A stretch of DNA of 64,000 bases from Pleurotus djamor (taxonomy: Eukaryota; Basidiomycota; Agaricomycetes; Agaricales; Pleurotaceae), in contig JAPEVF010000174.1 in the NCBI GenBank assembly GCA_029747585.1, positions 16,430 through 80,429 on the forward strand. Direction: 5' to 3'. Each line of letters opens with the position of its first letter. Positions within the stretch are counted from its first letter, which is position 1. Below the pieces are notes generated by a model, which ran no database searches, was not told the origin of the DNA, and saw only the letters and a list, made by a program, of their open reading frames with translations. Shown here in pieces: positions 32,481 to 44,057 of the stretch. The position numbers were made by a program, and so were the translations under genes.

Positions 32481-33548
32481 CATTGTGTCATTGTTGAATT
32501 GGCCTCAAGAAAGAATAAATATACAGTATCTGTTCTACCATCAGTTGCAATAGGCGGCAATGAGTTTAATGACATATTGCTTGGTATTTTTCATCACAAA
32601 GTTTGAGGCTATCATTGGCAGAATCTGTCAAGTCACGAGCAAAATATTATGACATCCAGTCTTCTGGTGAGTTTGCTGGCCTCTCTCCCCTTGCTTTACA
32701 ACCTGAATTCACGCCCGGACAATTCCTACATTCCTCATTGCTATGCTAGATATCATACATGATTGCTAATGTTCTGGCTGGTCTACATATGGGGGTTTCC
32801 ATATGAGCCTACCATTTAACACTTGTTGTACCATATCATACATGCATTCGTTCATAATTACAGCAAGCTGCAATGCTGCCTTTCAGGTACTCTGGTGGCG
32901 GGAAGCTCTATTTCTCTTGAGCTATGAGAACTGTGAGCAAGTTGAGAGTAGAGGCTGGACTCCAAACTACCTCAGCAGTAAGTGATACAGGGATATATGT
33001 ATGACATGTGAGTTGCAGAAATTGTACCCTACCCATTCGCAAAGAAAGTAGCTTTTGATACTGTTAATCAGTGCCAGTAAATGAATAACAATCAGACTTT
33101 CAGAGTTATTTTGCTTTTAACCCATAACCTTCAGTCATGCACACTTCCTTCTAAGCCGAGTGTAAAAAAAAGCCAGAGCCAACTTTGCACCTGCAATCGA
33201 GCTATTCAAGAGGTGGGTAGGTAGGGGAGAGCAAGACTCCTTATATCAATGTAATTAATTTATAGGCCTGGGGTAAAGAACACTTTGCTCAGAGATGCCA
33301 TTTGAATACAACTCCCTGAATGAAACTTTCATCCATAATTTTTGCAAGCCCGAAAATTTGAGAGTTTCACTGGCAAATTTAGTCGGATATCTTGGACTTT
33401 TGTTGCCTGATTTGGCAAAATAAACATTCATGCTATGTCAGTTATGATCAAATCAAATATAAACCATAGTATTGGTGGGACAAGTGATCATATCTTGAAA
33501 GTCACTGACTATCCACTATTGCTGCCTACTGCTGAGATTTACTTGGAG
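32481..33548. other. Non-coding stretch, AT-rich block
   Basis: No gene is recognised. It does not contain the missing part of CCT2, which would be expected here if the inverted repeat were the ends of one element inserted in that gene. Confidence 0.45.
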
Positions 33549-34120
33549 TGTTACTTGTAATTGTAATTGTAAGAGTTGTAATAAACATGGAACGAGAGAA
33601 ACTGTAGCATAAGGGCAATCTAAGAAAGGAAGGTTGTTGGCCATGGATAAACTGTCAGATAAACGAGGAATAGAGAATGCAAGGGTATAATATATGTTAT
33701 GGTTTCTTCCGACCTCCTATTTATCCCCTGAAGTGGACCCTGCTTTCTGGCCTAGAAAGGACAGTCATATGCTGTAAGCAATCCATGATCAATATACCCT
33801 TATGGTTAGCTAGTACAGCCTTGGAGGGACCCTAGGAGGTAGGACTTCAAGTTTGTTCTCTTAGGATTCCCGCTATCATCTAGTGGTTGAATTGCCTTGG
33901 TCATCGTCTTCCCTTCCTGTTGGCTTCTAGTATTCTTGTGGGGTTCACGTGAGTTATAAATAGCGTTGCCCTAACAGAAGAACGAACTTCTTGGACATCC
34001 ACCCCAATTCAATTAATCAATCAATCACTCCCTTCCCAATCCCACTATTCCTTTGGTTGCCACTAGCTGTGCATCCGATACAAACAGCAGCGACTATACT
34101 CCAGCGGAGTAACGTTTAGA
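33549..34120 (+). repeat. Probable 5' LTR of Gypsy-type element
   Basis: It begins TGTTACTTGTAATTG, as many fungal LTRs do. It contains a TATA box (TATAAATAG, 33955-33963) and lies directly upstream of a gag-like frame. The right edge is uncertain: possible ends are the ATACAAACA near 34087 or the TTTAGACA near 34120. No second copy is in the window, so the LTR call rests on position and promoter alone. Confidence 0.4.
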
Positions 34121-34380
34121 CAACTCTCTGGGTGGTGCTTTTGGCACCGACTGATCACTAACCTTTGGGGAAGGGTCTGTGCGTAGGGTGCTTGGTAAAG
34201 AAAGAAGGCCATACCCTATCTGCTCAGCAAGACAGGTGTACCCTGGTTCCAATCAACCACCCATCTTTTCCCACTCCTCCATTTGTTAAAACAAATCCCT
34301 ATCTGGGAAACCCACTCCACCGCTCTCAACTGGTCCAGAGAGAAAGGCATCTTCACCAATCTCCCACATTACCACCAATC

Positions 34381-35482
34381 ATGAGTTCTGGGACTGGAGC
34401 TTCACATAATCCCTATCAGGGTGCTGGATCAGGTGTATGGGACTCTGAAGCCAATCCCTCCTCCCAGACNATATGTCCTCCCCCCCAGTACCCCCTGCCT
34501 CTCCCACCCTAGCACCTGATCCAGATAATCTTTGGACACGCTGTATCATGATTTTGGAGCAGCAATTTGACAGTCTGCAACGATCACAGCAAGATATGCA
34601 ATTATCCCAGAACACTGCCAATACTCAAATCCTTGAGGCATTTGACTGTTTCAATAGGCGGTTTGATGCATTGGCATCCTTGCAGGCACATTGTGATGAA
34701 TTTGTGATACTCTATGAGGAGGTCCAGGATCAGCATAAAGCTCAGGTCAAGCTGGATGAAATCAAACAGGGATCTCAACCCATTGAGGAGTATATTGCGC
34801 AATTCACTGCCCTGGAAACTGCCTCCAAATTCCCAAAGGACACCTTGGTGTACTTTTTCCAGAAAGGACTTAACAATGGGTTGTATCAGCGTCTTTGGTC
34901 CAGTGGCCAGGTTTCCGATCAAACCACTTTGGCTGAGTGGGAGGAAAAAGCAGTCACTTTTGAAAGGAATTGGCAACGAGGAAATGACCAACCAGGCAGA
35001 GTCAAAAATAAAGCCAATGCTTCTGCTAAACCACCCTCAAGCCGAGTTCCCCAAGGGCAAGGTCCACAAGCTACTCCCAGACCCCAATGGAGCATTCCCC
35101 AGCCCCAGCGTTTCCAGCCACATCCGCAACCCCAGCAATTTCCACCCAGGTTTCCCCAAGCAGCAGCACTACCTCCAGCAAACAGGGGTCCTATTCGTGC
35201 CAGGGATCCTAGGACCTGCTATCAATGTGGACAGTTGGGGCACATTGCTCGCTTTTGCCCACATGGACAGAGGAACATTAGGGCTGCAGTAGTGGAAGAA
35301 ACACCACTTATTGACCTCTCTGACTCCATTGAAGCTGGGCAGTCTTTTCAAAAGGGAAACTAGATGGTGTCAATCCAGTTTCCTTAATGTCCCAAGAATC
35401 CTTTCCCCCTCTTGTACCACTGCCAGTCTCCACTCCACCTTTTGTATTGCCACAAATCACCCCACCATGTAAAACTTCTTCT
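34381..35482 (+). mobile_element. Gypsy gag relic with zinc knuckle
   Basis: The frame from 34473 to 35363 encodes a Gag-like protein: a coiled N-terminal part (LEQQFDSLQRSQQDMQLSQ), the capsid segment DQHKAQVKLDEIKQGSQPI and EEYIAQFTALE, a Gln/Pro-rich linker, and a CCHC knuckle CYQCGQLGHIARFCP. The first residues (MSSGTGASHNPYQG) lie in another frame, separated by the ambiguous base at 34470. LQAHCDEF runs straight into VILYEEVQDQ, which suggests an internal deletion of part of the capsid. A stop follows at 35361-35363. The element is cut at 35482, where the segmental duplication begins; protease, reverse transcriptase and integrase are absent. Dead. Confidence 0.8.
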
Positions 35483-36391
35483 GATGCTTCTTCTCGATAT
35501 TATTATGCCCTCCTTCTCGTCGTTGACGCTAGTTGCCCCCTGCCATTACGTGGGTTCAGCCATTGCTGCGCGTTGTCCAAGGTCTGCTGAGGACGGGGAA
35601 CCGATGCCAACCTAGGACAGTCGAGGCAGCGGAAATGGACCAAGTTTCAAACGTTCACGACTGACATTAGTCCCCCCGCATACAAGCTTGTCCATACCCA
35701 CCGTACACATGCACCATGGACGATTCGACGTGGACGACCGACACCTTGGACGCTGTGCACTATTCCCCACCTCCATATATGCCCTCGACACTCGTAGTTG
35801 ATTCAAGGGCCAGCATTCACTGTCTCAAGAGCAGGCCGGGGTCTTCTCGCCACTTTTGAGCTAGTCATTCATTGGGCGGCTCATTATCACCTCCTGTTTA
35901 TTGCCATTAACGAAACTCAAAGATGAAGGCGAAGGCTAGGAATAGGTCACCTTGTCATGACCCCATGCTGTACTCTCGCCGTATGGCTTCACGTCACTGC
36001 TTGTCGGGTCGCTCTCATCCATTCTCAGCTTTGTCCTACGTTCATGGACTGTCGCAGACGAAGATGTAGAGTATTCACGGACCTTCTTCGCCTTCCTCAC
36101 GGACTTTGCTGTTTACGCTGCTTTTCGTACAAACGTCGTTCCGTACTCCCCTCGTATACCCTGTCCCTTCCTCTGACCCTCTCCATACTCTCGAGCACAA
36201 TTTACTTCCCACTTTTCCTACATACCCACACACCAATCCGCAACTTTCTATCACTATCAGTCCATTCATGCTGTCTCGTTGGTCCTTTGACGCCAATCAC
36301 ACGGCATTCATCAATATCTCTTGTCGCTCAGCCTGAGCTTCCATTGACGTGCGGACACTGTAGAGTATTTCTGTTATTGACCACAAAATGA
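35483..36391. other. Non-coding lead segment of duplication copy 1
   Basis: Nearly identical to 49226-50149, with only a handful of differences seen. No gene is recognised; open frames here are short. Confidence 0.5.
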
Positions 36392-37481
36392 CTATCTAAC
36401 CACCATTCCAATCAACCACGTCGCCCACTGGCTCCCATTCCCAGCGATCGCCGCTGCAATTTCCCGCGCGACGATCCTGTCCGCTTGTTCGCTGGGATGC
36501 AACGCATTGTACCTTCCCAATGTAACCGTGAGTCTCATTTTGCTGTCGAATTATCCGTCCCACTTACCACAAGTAACTATCTCTCGCGGGACCTTTCACA
36601 TTTGCACAGACTTTCTTCTTCTTCGCGTTCAACAGGCATCCGTTGATGATACCCCTCACGTTTGGGGCAACGGTCCCGTTGAGATACAGCTTCGGCTGGG
36701 TGAACATGTCCCAGAACAAGCCGTACGAGTCGAAGAGAGCTAGCGATGGAACGCGTTTTCGGTAAGTTGACCTTCCTGACCGTCTGGCTTCGATTCCTGC
36801 TCACCAATATGCGCACCATCCAACCTCTTAGCCATGTTCTCAAGAGTCAATCTGGCGATGGCATTCCCGGATAGCACGAGCTCCTTCATGAAGATATTTC
36901 CGTAGTACATGGGAGCGAGTTGGAGAGGTACCATCTACGGATAGAACAACGGTGTGTTGGGTAAGTAACCTATCTCGAATTGAAAAGACGGATGATCTTA
37001 CATTTTGGAAGATGAAATTACGCGCGCCGTTGTCATACAACGTCTTTACCTAGTTGGTAGAGCAATTGATCACGTCGACCACGGATGCCTTGCTCTTCCC
37101 CGTCAACAGCGAGAGCACTCCAACATCGTTTGTCCCAATCCAAAGTGTATACACCGTCTTCTCCGGGTCCAAGACCAACCGACCACTCAAAGTTTCATTA
37201 AAATAGCTCGGGAGCTGATACTCAAAAACAGACCTCGAGGGGAAGGTGATGTTGACCGAACACGTCGCGGCGGATTTGGCGAAGGGATGAAGCTTTGCGC
37301 GCGAGAGCATCTGGACGTAGATTGGCCAGGATTGCGCGTCTGGACCATCACCTCGCGTGACGATGTCGGTGTAGGAGTCGCCGAAGGTTACGAAGTCAGT
37401 GATTTGACCTGGAGCGACGCCGATTGCAAGGACGAGCCGTACTACAGCTAGGATGTGGACGATAGTGAAGAGTTTGCGCAT
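36392..37481 (-). pseudogene. GDSL esterase/lipase, copy 1, with nonsense codon
   Basis: The exon plan is the same as in the intact copy 2: 37481-37002, 36934-36805, 36739-36568, 36512-36392, for 301 codons in total. A signal peptide (MRKLFTIVHILAVVRLVLA) precedes TDFVTFGDSYTD with the catalytic Ser of the GDSL family. YTLWIGTNDVG is block III, and WYNALHPSEQADR near the end holds the His. This layout fits secreted fungal acetylesterases of the CE16 type. A TAG at 37052-37050 replaces the Trp codon TGG that copy 2 has in STNWVKTLYD, so the protein would stop after about 143 residues, before the His. The other junctions and the rest of the frame are still open, so the loss looks recent. An alternative start nine codons upstream (37508) would bury the signal peptide. 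Confidence 0.8.
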
Positions 37482-38103
37482 GACGGGGTAAGTGGGTAGA
37501 TCAAACACCGTAACCTTCGACTTCCGGCTGACTTCAACTCCTTTTGTAGTTAATCATTGCCCCCCGCTAGAGGAGACCTCGAAGGGTTCTGAAAATGTAT
37601 CCTCTCAATCATCCTGTCGTTGTATACGATTCCTGAGTCCAGAATTTCGAGAGAATTCGAGAAGATCTTCAAGGCCAGGAGTGGTCGAAGTACCGACAGG
37701 TTCTTGCCTTTTTACCACCGTGATTGGCGCGTACTCTATACACTACTAACCTGTTGTCTACTAGGCTGTGTCTTGTGGCGTTCAACCTGAGTTGCAGTCG
37801 ACCGCACTAACACACTTGCTCTGTCGCGCTCTGTATGAACACAATCATGCCTTTGATGCTGAGCAATTTGCGTTGTACTCTAAAGTGTGGTAGTGGGAAA
37901 CTTGAAGGCTCCGAAATGAGACGTCAAGTTCGAAACCGTTAACTTCGGTACGCTTCACAGAGTACTGATGTCTTCAGTATATTCAGCTCAGGTCTAACTC
38001 GTTGAGCAAGACAATTCAGCGAATACTAGTGTAGAAAATTGGCAAAGGCTGAGTTTCCATATTTCAGCACCTTAAGTTGCGTAGAACACGTACCGACTAG
38101 ATT
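37482..38103. other. Intergenic in duplication copy 1
   Basis: This is the region between the esterase promoter and the F-box gene 3' end. It is matched at 51220-51856 in the second copy. Nothing else is recognised. Confidence 0.45.
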
Positions 38104-39317
38104 TCAAACGGCGAGTGATTCAGCGATTGGTTCCCACCAAGCTTCAAACACATACGGCCGGCGAACAGCTACTTGAGCTGGAGATTTCGTGTGCCGATAG
38201 AAACGGTATATACCCTCAGAAGTAAGCTCATCAACACCTTCGTTGTGGTCGATATCAACGGCCACTAGAGAAGGATATCTCTCAAATATTGCGGCCAACC
38301 CCAATCTTTCCGCCTCAGCGTCGAAAACAGAACGACAGTAAAGGATGTAGAGGAGGGTCTTGGAGGATATCTGCGCGAGATCTCGGACATAATTCTAGAT
38401 CAAGACATGAATACATCTGAACGTCCACTGCCCGTGGAAGGACTCACCGCAGGGTCATTTGGATCATCCGGCGATGGTTCTGAAATACGTAGGTATTGAA
38501 GTGACTTGAGATGGGGTCCAATCACAGCTAGAGTGTCATATGAAGTGAACACTTGCGTCCTCAGGGAAATCAGGTTGGGGAGCATAGCTTCCAGGCGTTT
38601 CACGAGCGACGTATCGAACGTGAGTGTGTCCAGGTGCTTGATCGATGGGATTCGAGCGAGATCATCCCAAATTCCCTCACCGCATCCCTGAAATGTTTCC
38701 AATACTTCCAAAGACTCGGGCAACGAGTCCAAAAAGCCAAAGCTCGTAGAAAGAAACCGCAGAGACGTGCCCTGGCTTTGTAAGAAGTGTGTCAAAGCCT
38801 CGCACCCGTCAAAAATTAGCGTGGAAAGGTGGGTTAGCGCGACCGATGTCGGTAATGATTTGATGACTTTGGTGAGTTCTCTCGGGTTCCTGACATAGAG
38901 ATCGAGGCGCTGGAGACAACGCAGATGACTGAGGATACGGCAGAGCGTATCGAGGGAATTTGGGTCATCATCGTCCTGGACAAACGTAGTAACGGTTTCT
39001 GAAAGTGTGCTGTTGGCTTCCAATGCAAGGAGAAGGGACGGGAGGCCGGAAACATCGGTGGTCGATTGACTTCCGGGTAGCATGATCGTCGATCCATCGC
39101 TGTTGTACCTGAGTTCGCCGAGTAGGATGACTTCGTATATGAGGGGGAGGACGAGTTCATGGAGTCGACGGGAAACAGTGAGGAAGGGATGAAGCTTGTT
39201 TCGATGTGGTAATCCAAGCTCTAGAAGGATCATCATCCAAATCTCGGTGGGTATTCCTAGTGTTGGGTACTCAGTCAAAGCATCAACGCACCAATTCTGA
39301 CACGAACCTTGCGTCAT
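38104..39317 (-). CDS. F-box protein of mushroom type, duplication copy 1
   Basis: Three exons on the minus strand (39317-39308, 39256-38448, 38394-38104) give 369 residues. The F-box-like N-terminus reads GIPTEIWMMILLELGLPHRNK, followed by VSRRLHELVLPLIYEVI. Leucine-rich irregular repeats follow (LSHLRCLQRLDLYV, LTHLSTLIFDG, SLRFLSTSFGF, LDTLTFDT). The last exon reads RDLAQISSKTLLYIL and ends WWEPIAESLAV. Such proteins are expected to link a substrate to an SCF ubiquitin ligase; partners are unknown. The first intron (51 nt) can be skipped or read through in frame here, adding 17 residues. A start eight codons upstream (39341) is possible. The second copy lies at 51857. Confidence 0.8.
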
Positions 39318-42300
39318 GATGGTAGTGGAACAAAAGAACACTGGCGCCGAACCCGGTTGGGAACTAGTTTTATTGACCAGGCGCGCTATATCTGAAAGAC
39401 ATCAGTTCAAGCACAAAAGTTCATGATGTCAAGGAAACCGTAGAACGACGAATATATAAGAAGAAGAAAGGAACATCGAACCAAGTAACCAGAGGGACGA
39501 TAGGCAAAGACATGCGTAAATGAGGAGGGTCTGTCCATGTGGTAAAGAAAGTCCATGTCTAGATATATGTTGTTACGAATGACTGCTGACCAGGCCTACA
39601 AACGTCGCGGTTGCAAACAAGCATTTGTGTAGAGTATACTCTACGGAGTGGAAAAAGACCATGTCGAGAGTGGAAACAATACATTCCCTCATCTTCTCGA
39701 AATCGTGGTCGTCACATCGATTGCGCACGTCCGATCCCCGAGGAAACTTGAATTTGGATGGGTGCAAGCAGTGTTCTTCCATGAGTTGAGCTAAGACGCT
39801 AAGACACGGGGTCAACATGACATCCATGCGCGAAGGCAGGGATGAGGACGGTGTTGGCATTGAGCGCGAGGTAAAAACAGCAGAGGGCTTGGCTGAGGAG
39901 AGAGTAGCGGAAAGGAGGGAAGCCGTTGTGCATCAAGCATTTGACCGTTGAGACATTGACGGCTTTCCAAGGTAGGGTAGGAGGGTCTCTAGCTAGTAGC
40001 AAAGGTCCATGATGATTGGAATAGGATCTCCCCACATGGGTGATTTGAGCAGGAATGACTTTCATATGGATTTGTGGGAGGTCGAAAGTTGAAGAAGGAC
40101 GGCAGAAGCTGGGGATCGAAGGATTGGAATTTCGAGATCAGCTCTCCGTGTTCAAGCCTTTATTGAGGAGAACGATGCTTCAGAGGGGGTAGGGGAGGAG
40201 AAGGAATGTATGGGGAGGCTTTGAGACGGTCTGTGTGTCGCTTGATTTCCTCGTCTATCACTTTGTCAAGGAGGCCGTGTGCGAGAATGTTCGTCTTGAT
40301 GACCTAGATAGAGAATATGAGTATGTTGATGTGAAACATCCATAGCCATATCAATGCTCAGCCCCGTTAGCGTACCATGTCGCGGTCAACAGTAAAGCCT
40401 ATTTTTCACTTTCCGAAGACAACACCGCGTCAAATGACTTCTCCTTCTTCAAGCACACCTTTGAATTTCAGAATTGCTCCCTCAGAGCGATCGGTCCGCC
40501 AGATACCGTAGTATAAAAGAGTTAGTGCCTCCTTACTGCCTCAGACTACTAGGATGTGGCCTGCGTCGGAAGACCACGAAGACTGGATATTTTATTCAAA
40601 TGAGTAGGCTATCGTTCATTCCTTGAGAACTTTGTTATCAGCGTGACATACTGTGAAGCTTTGAAGGGACAACTATATGTAATCTACCCGTTCCATCAAG
40701 ATATGATCAGGGAAATCAAGGATTCTTCGTGGAGGAGATAAATGAAAATGGGAATTCGTGAGTTGAATACTCAACACAGTTCAGGAACACTTACATTAAC
40801 ATCTACGCGTCGAGTAGTCGAAGCTGCATACGCCCTGCGTTAGGGAGGATATGGCCGCTAATTGGGAACATCAAGGCCTGCTAAGCCTGGCTAGCGTCCT
40901 CCTTCCCTCTCTTCAACCATGTCCCCCTTCCGCAACGCAGAGAGACGACAACGACAGGATGAAACATCCATTTCCGTGACATTGGTCATTCTTGGTCTCA
41001 ATCGCCACGGTGGCACGTGAAAGAAGTTGGCTCGGTGCAAATGTTGAAGCCTGCGAACCGAGTTGAATACCACCACTAACGCCAGATCCCCATAGTACTC
41101 GACTACAGCAAAAGGGTAACGCCCATGGTCATTGGCATGTGGTACACGTCCAGAGTGATGGCTCGGAAGCAAATGAGGCGGGCATCCTTGTCGGTGTCGG
41201 TTTGGAGGTGAGTACGAAGGTCTCAGGCAACATCGAGAACGGCTGCGGCGCCGTAGTACGAGGAACGTTGTGAGCTGGCCCAATAGAGCAACGAAGCTGC
41301 GGAGGAAACGTGAGTGGAGACGTTGGCCTCAAGCTTGAGGCGCAGATTGACAAGTTGAATTGGTGCGCCATGTCTTCCCCGTTTCTTGTCCATGCCCCAC
41401 TTCCCCGTCCTGAAGCGGTACACGGACGTAATGTCGACTTCACGAGCGCAGGCGCAAGCAGAGGTAAGACATGTCGACTGGGAACGGACGGGTAAGGATG
41501 AATGAACTTCGTCTCCCCTTCCGCAACTCCATCTTCGTTTTCCTCGGCATCAACACCAACCACCAGCACCAGCCATCAGACGCTCTCTTGGATCCTTGTG
41601 CAAGAGTCCAGGGGTAATGTCGAGGTCGAAGCTAAGCAAAAGGTCTACGGCTTTGCTTCGAGCTTGAACTCTATACTCCAGTCATCGGAGCCCGAAACGC
41701 GTGTGGAACCACTGACTGGCTCAAGCGTCGTAGTCGTCCTCGCCGAGTCGAAGATCCCAAACGTACTCCAGCACCTGTTCCTTCAACAGCTTCTTCGACC
41801 GATCCATCCGTCTTCTTTCCTCTCCCCCTCTATCGTCTCAGCTTCAATATCCCGACAGCGACAGCGACCTGGCATAGCCTCGAGTCCGTTCCCATCATGC
41901 AGTGACGGACGTAGTTCAAACGAATCTCTGTGTCGCTTCGATCGAGCCCATGTCCCTTCTGTTGGTCCTCGGGATGTAATGCATGGCTTCGGCACCGCTC
42001 CCAGAGATGGATGGAAGGGGAGATTCAGCCCGAGGGAATAGCTAAGAGCAAGGATTGAGAACAGGCCTTTCAAACGTTTGACTGGCCAACCAGCTGCGAT
42101 AACCCTCACTCTACAACTTTTCCAAACTTCATATCCGTTCCTCCATCCTCTCAGCCTCCGCAACGCAGAGTAGCATAACGACCTGGGTAGATGTCCGAGT
42201 GGTGTCAATCCCTTAGTTTGTTGCGCAGGTAGTGGGCATAGCTGCGAAGAAGCCTGTCATGATCTCGTTCTCGAAAACCACGGATAAGATCCCAGGGACC

Positions 42301-43669
42301 ATGACCCAATCACAGCAGAACATTGAACGTAGACAGCGCGCTATGTCATCATGCTTTTGGGCCGACGTCAGGTGCGGGACCGCTGCTCCGATGCTCAAAG
42401 TTGACATCGTGATGGAACAGTTGAGAAGACGACAGGAGCAAACAGGCGATGGCGACTAGGTCATGAATGTGCGAAGATGTGGGAGGCGGTGGTACGTGTC
42501 TTGGTCTCGTGGATGAATGTGGAAGTGAAGGAGTAGAGAGTTCTTGTGGGTATCAGAGGCGATGGGGATGATGCAAGCTTCGAGAACAACCACCGCTTTC
42601 CGTCGTTGGGGAAAAGGGCGACCGCGCTGGGGGTAACGCGATGAAACTTGGAGGGAGCCGCGAGGGGACGCGCTTCCCGCTTGTGAGGTTGGGTCTTCAG
42701 AGCTTCATGTGTGGTATCTTTCTCTGCGAAGCTTCCGAGTCTGACTGGAACCACAGTGAAGCCAATAGACGGGGCCCTTCGCCCTGAGTGCGAACGATGA
42801 AAGTGGCTGAGGGGGTTAGAACTCGAGGGAATTTGAGGCGGCTGATGCGGGGAGTGGGGCCATGAACGTCGAAGGCGAAGGTAGAGGTACGAAAGGTGCG
42901 TTGGGAGTGTACCGGCGTAAGCTTGATTCTTCATTTTATCCGATACCAGCACCACCCACCCATCCATCCATCGGATCTCCAGAACCCACACGAAGTAGGA
43001 ATACAGAGATGATCCGCGTGAACCTGGAGAGCTATGATAGCCAGGGATCCCTAACGTGGCACCGACGGTTTGACCAGGCGTGCTAGAGCCGGACCTGTGA
43101 GAGGCAATGATTCTGGACAACAGACGACGCGATGAACCAGGTGGCGTGGTCAGAGGAAGTGCGAGCGTTGAAGATTTTAGTTGAAGCTTGAAATTTCCGC
43201 ATTAGAAATGTTTGAGTCGCGTCATGGGAAGACATACCTTGATCCTTGGTGCGTTACATAGCCCCTTCAGCAGCATCATGAACTCATCTCCGTCCGCATC
43301 AAAATTCCTCGCACCAGATCTAACGGGTTCTCTTGAGGTCTAAGCCGCACTCTCGGTAGAGTATAGTCCATGCGAAATACCACCTTCGCGGACTCGAGGG
43401 CCGGTACCGAAGTGGAAGACTCTTCCATCGTAGCTTTTTCCTCACGACCGGGAGGCTTGCATCCACGAGACGAGGTCGAGGTTTAACTGATAAACGNAAA
43501 AACGAATCGAGAAGAACGCCTCAAAGAGAATTTTTTCCTACAGCCACGATGCAACCCAGTCAAAAACCATTCTCTTTGTACCAGATCCTGGGCGAAATTG
43601 AGTCGATGGTACTGCGTAGGTACAGGTTAAGCGTTTGGACAATAGGTCGACGTGGAAACGTTGGACGTT
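39318..43669. other. Duplicated stretch without a clear gene, copy 1
   Basis: No intact gene can be supported in these 4.3 kb. On the minus strand, around 39590-40070, frames in both duplication copies share readable fragments (FRYSLLSQ, CCFYLALNANTVL, LMEEHRLHPSKFKF), which may be a decayed coding region. Around 42240-42410 a minus-strand frame (CDWVMVPGILSVVFENEI) is likewise shared with the second copy. Open frames elsewhere differ between copies. One ambiguous base at 43497 also occurs at the matching place in copy 2 (59091). Confidence 0.45.
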
Positions 43670-44057
43670 GAGTCAAAGACTCAAAGTTGAGTCGAGGTTT
43701 GGTTCCATGCGAAGCCGAAGCCACAAATATGGGCGCTCCGTGTTAGGCGCCACCCCATAGGAGAACCTCCTTTTGTCTCCCTGAGACATTGACAGGCCGG
43801 AAAGACAACCAGGACGTTTCGTCAACTCAGACTTTACACTATGAGAGATGCCCGTGTGTAGAGCCATAATATATCCAGCGTCTCCTATCACCGATTCCTC
43901 GGTCTCTCCAAAGTGGTAGAGTACTCTATATCCCGAATCCACCGGAAATCGGAGAACCGACTCTGATTCAAAAACGGTTTGAACTTCATCGGTTTCGCGA
44001 GTTACTGAAAGACACCAAGCCCTGAAGTTAGCCGTAAGACTGACAGAATACTCTCAA
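43670..44057. other. Intergenic, upstream of the GST gene
   Basis: Single-copy sequence just past the end of duplication copy 1. No gene is recognised. It should contain the promoter of the glutathione S-transferase gene. Confidence 0.4.

Larger units (their letters stand above)
23970..35482. other. Block of foreign composition, 11.5 kb
   Basis: From 23970 to about 35482 the base use changes: it is AT-richer, with few CG dinucleotides and many TG and CA, in contrast to the CG-rich DNA on either side. The shift covers mobile-element relics and also two ordinary genes (TAD3-like and PPCS-like), so it is not only a property of transposons. The left edge cuts CCT2 and the right edge falls at the first base of a segmental duplication. 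It may be a contig of different origin joined here, or a methylation-eroded insertion. I judged composition by eye. Confidence 0.6.
35483..43669 (+). repeat. Segmental duplication, copy 1
   Basis: This 8.2-kb unit recurs in the same orientation at 49226-59289. It starts GATGCTTCTTCTCGATATTA in both copies and ends GTGGAAACGTTGGACGTT. It contains a GDSL esterase (broken here), an F-box gene and several kilobases without a clear gene. Likeness is uneven along the unit: nearly identical in the first 0.9 kb, lower in the esterase, high again in the F-box gene and lowest around 40-43 kb. Confidence 0.9.

Noticed and set aside
41502..42041. Plus-strand 179-codon frame in duplication copy 1
   Set aside because: Not conserved as a frame in copy 2, low-complexity, no recognisable fold.
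43673..43942. Minus-strand 89-codon frame just past duplication copy 1
   Set aside because: No ATG start, no homologue in the other copy because it is outside the unit, and no recognisable motif.
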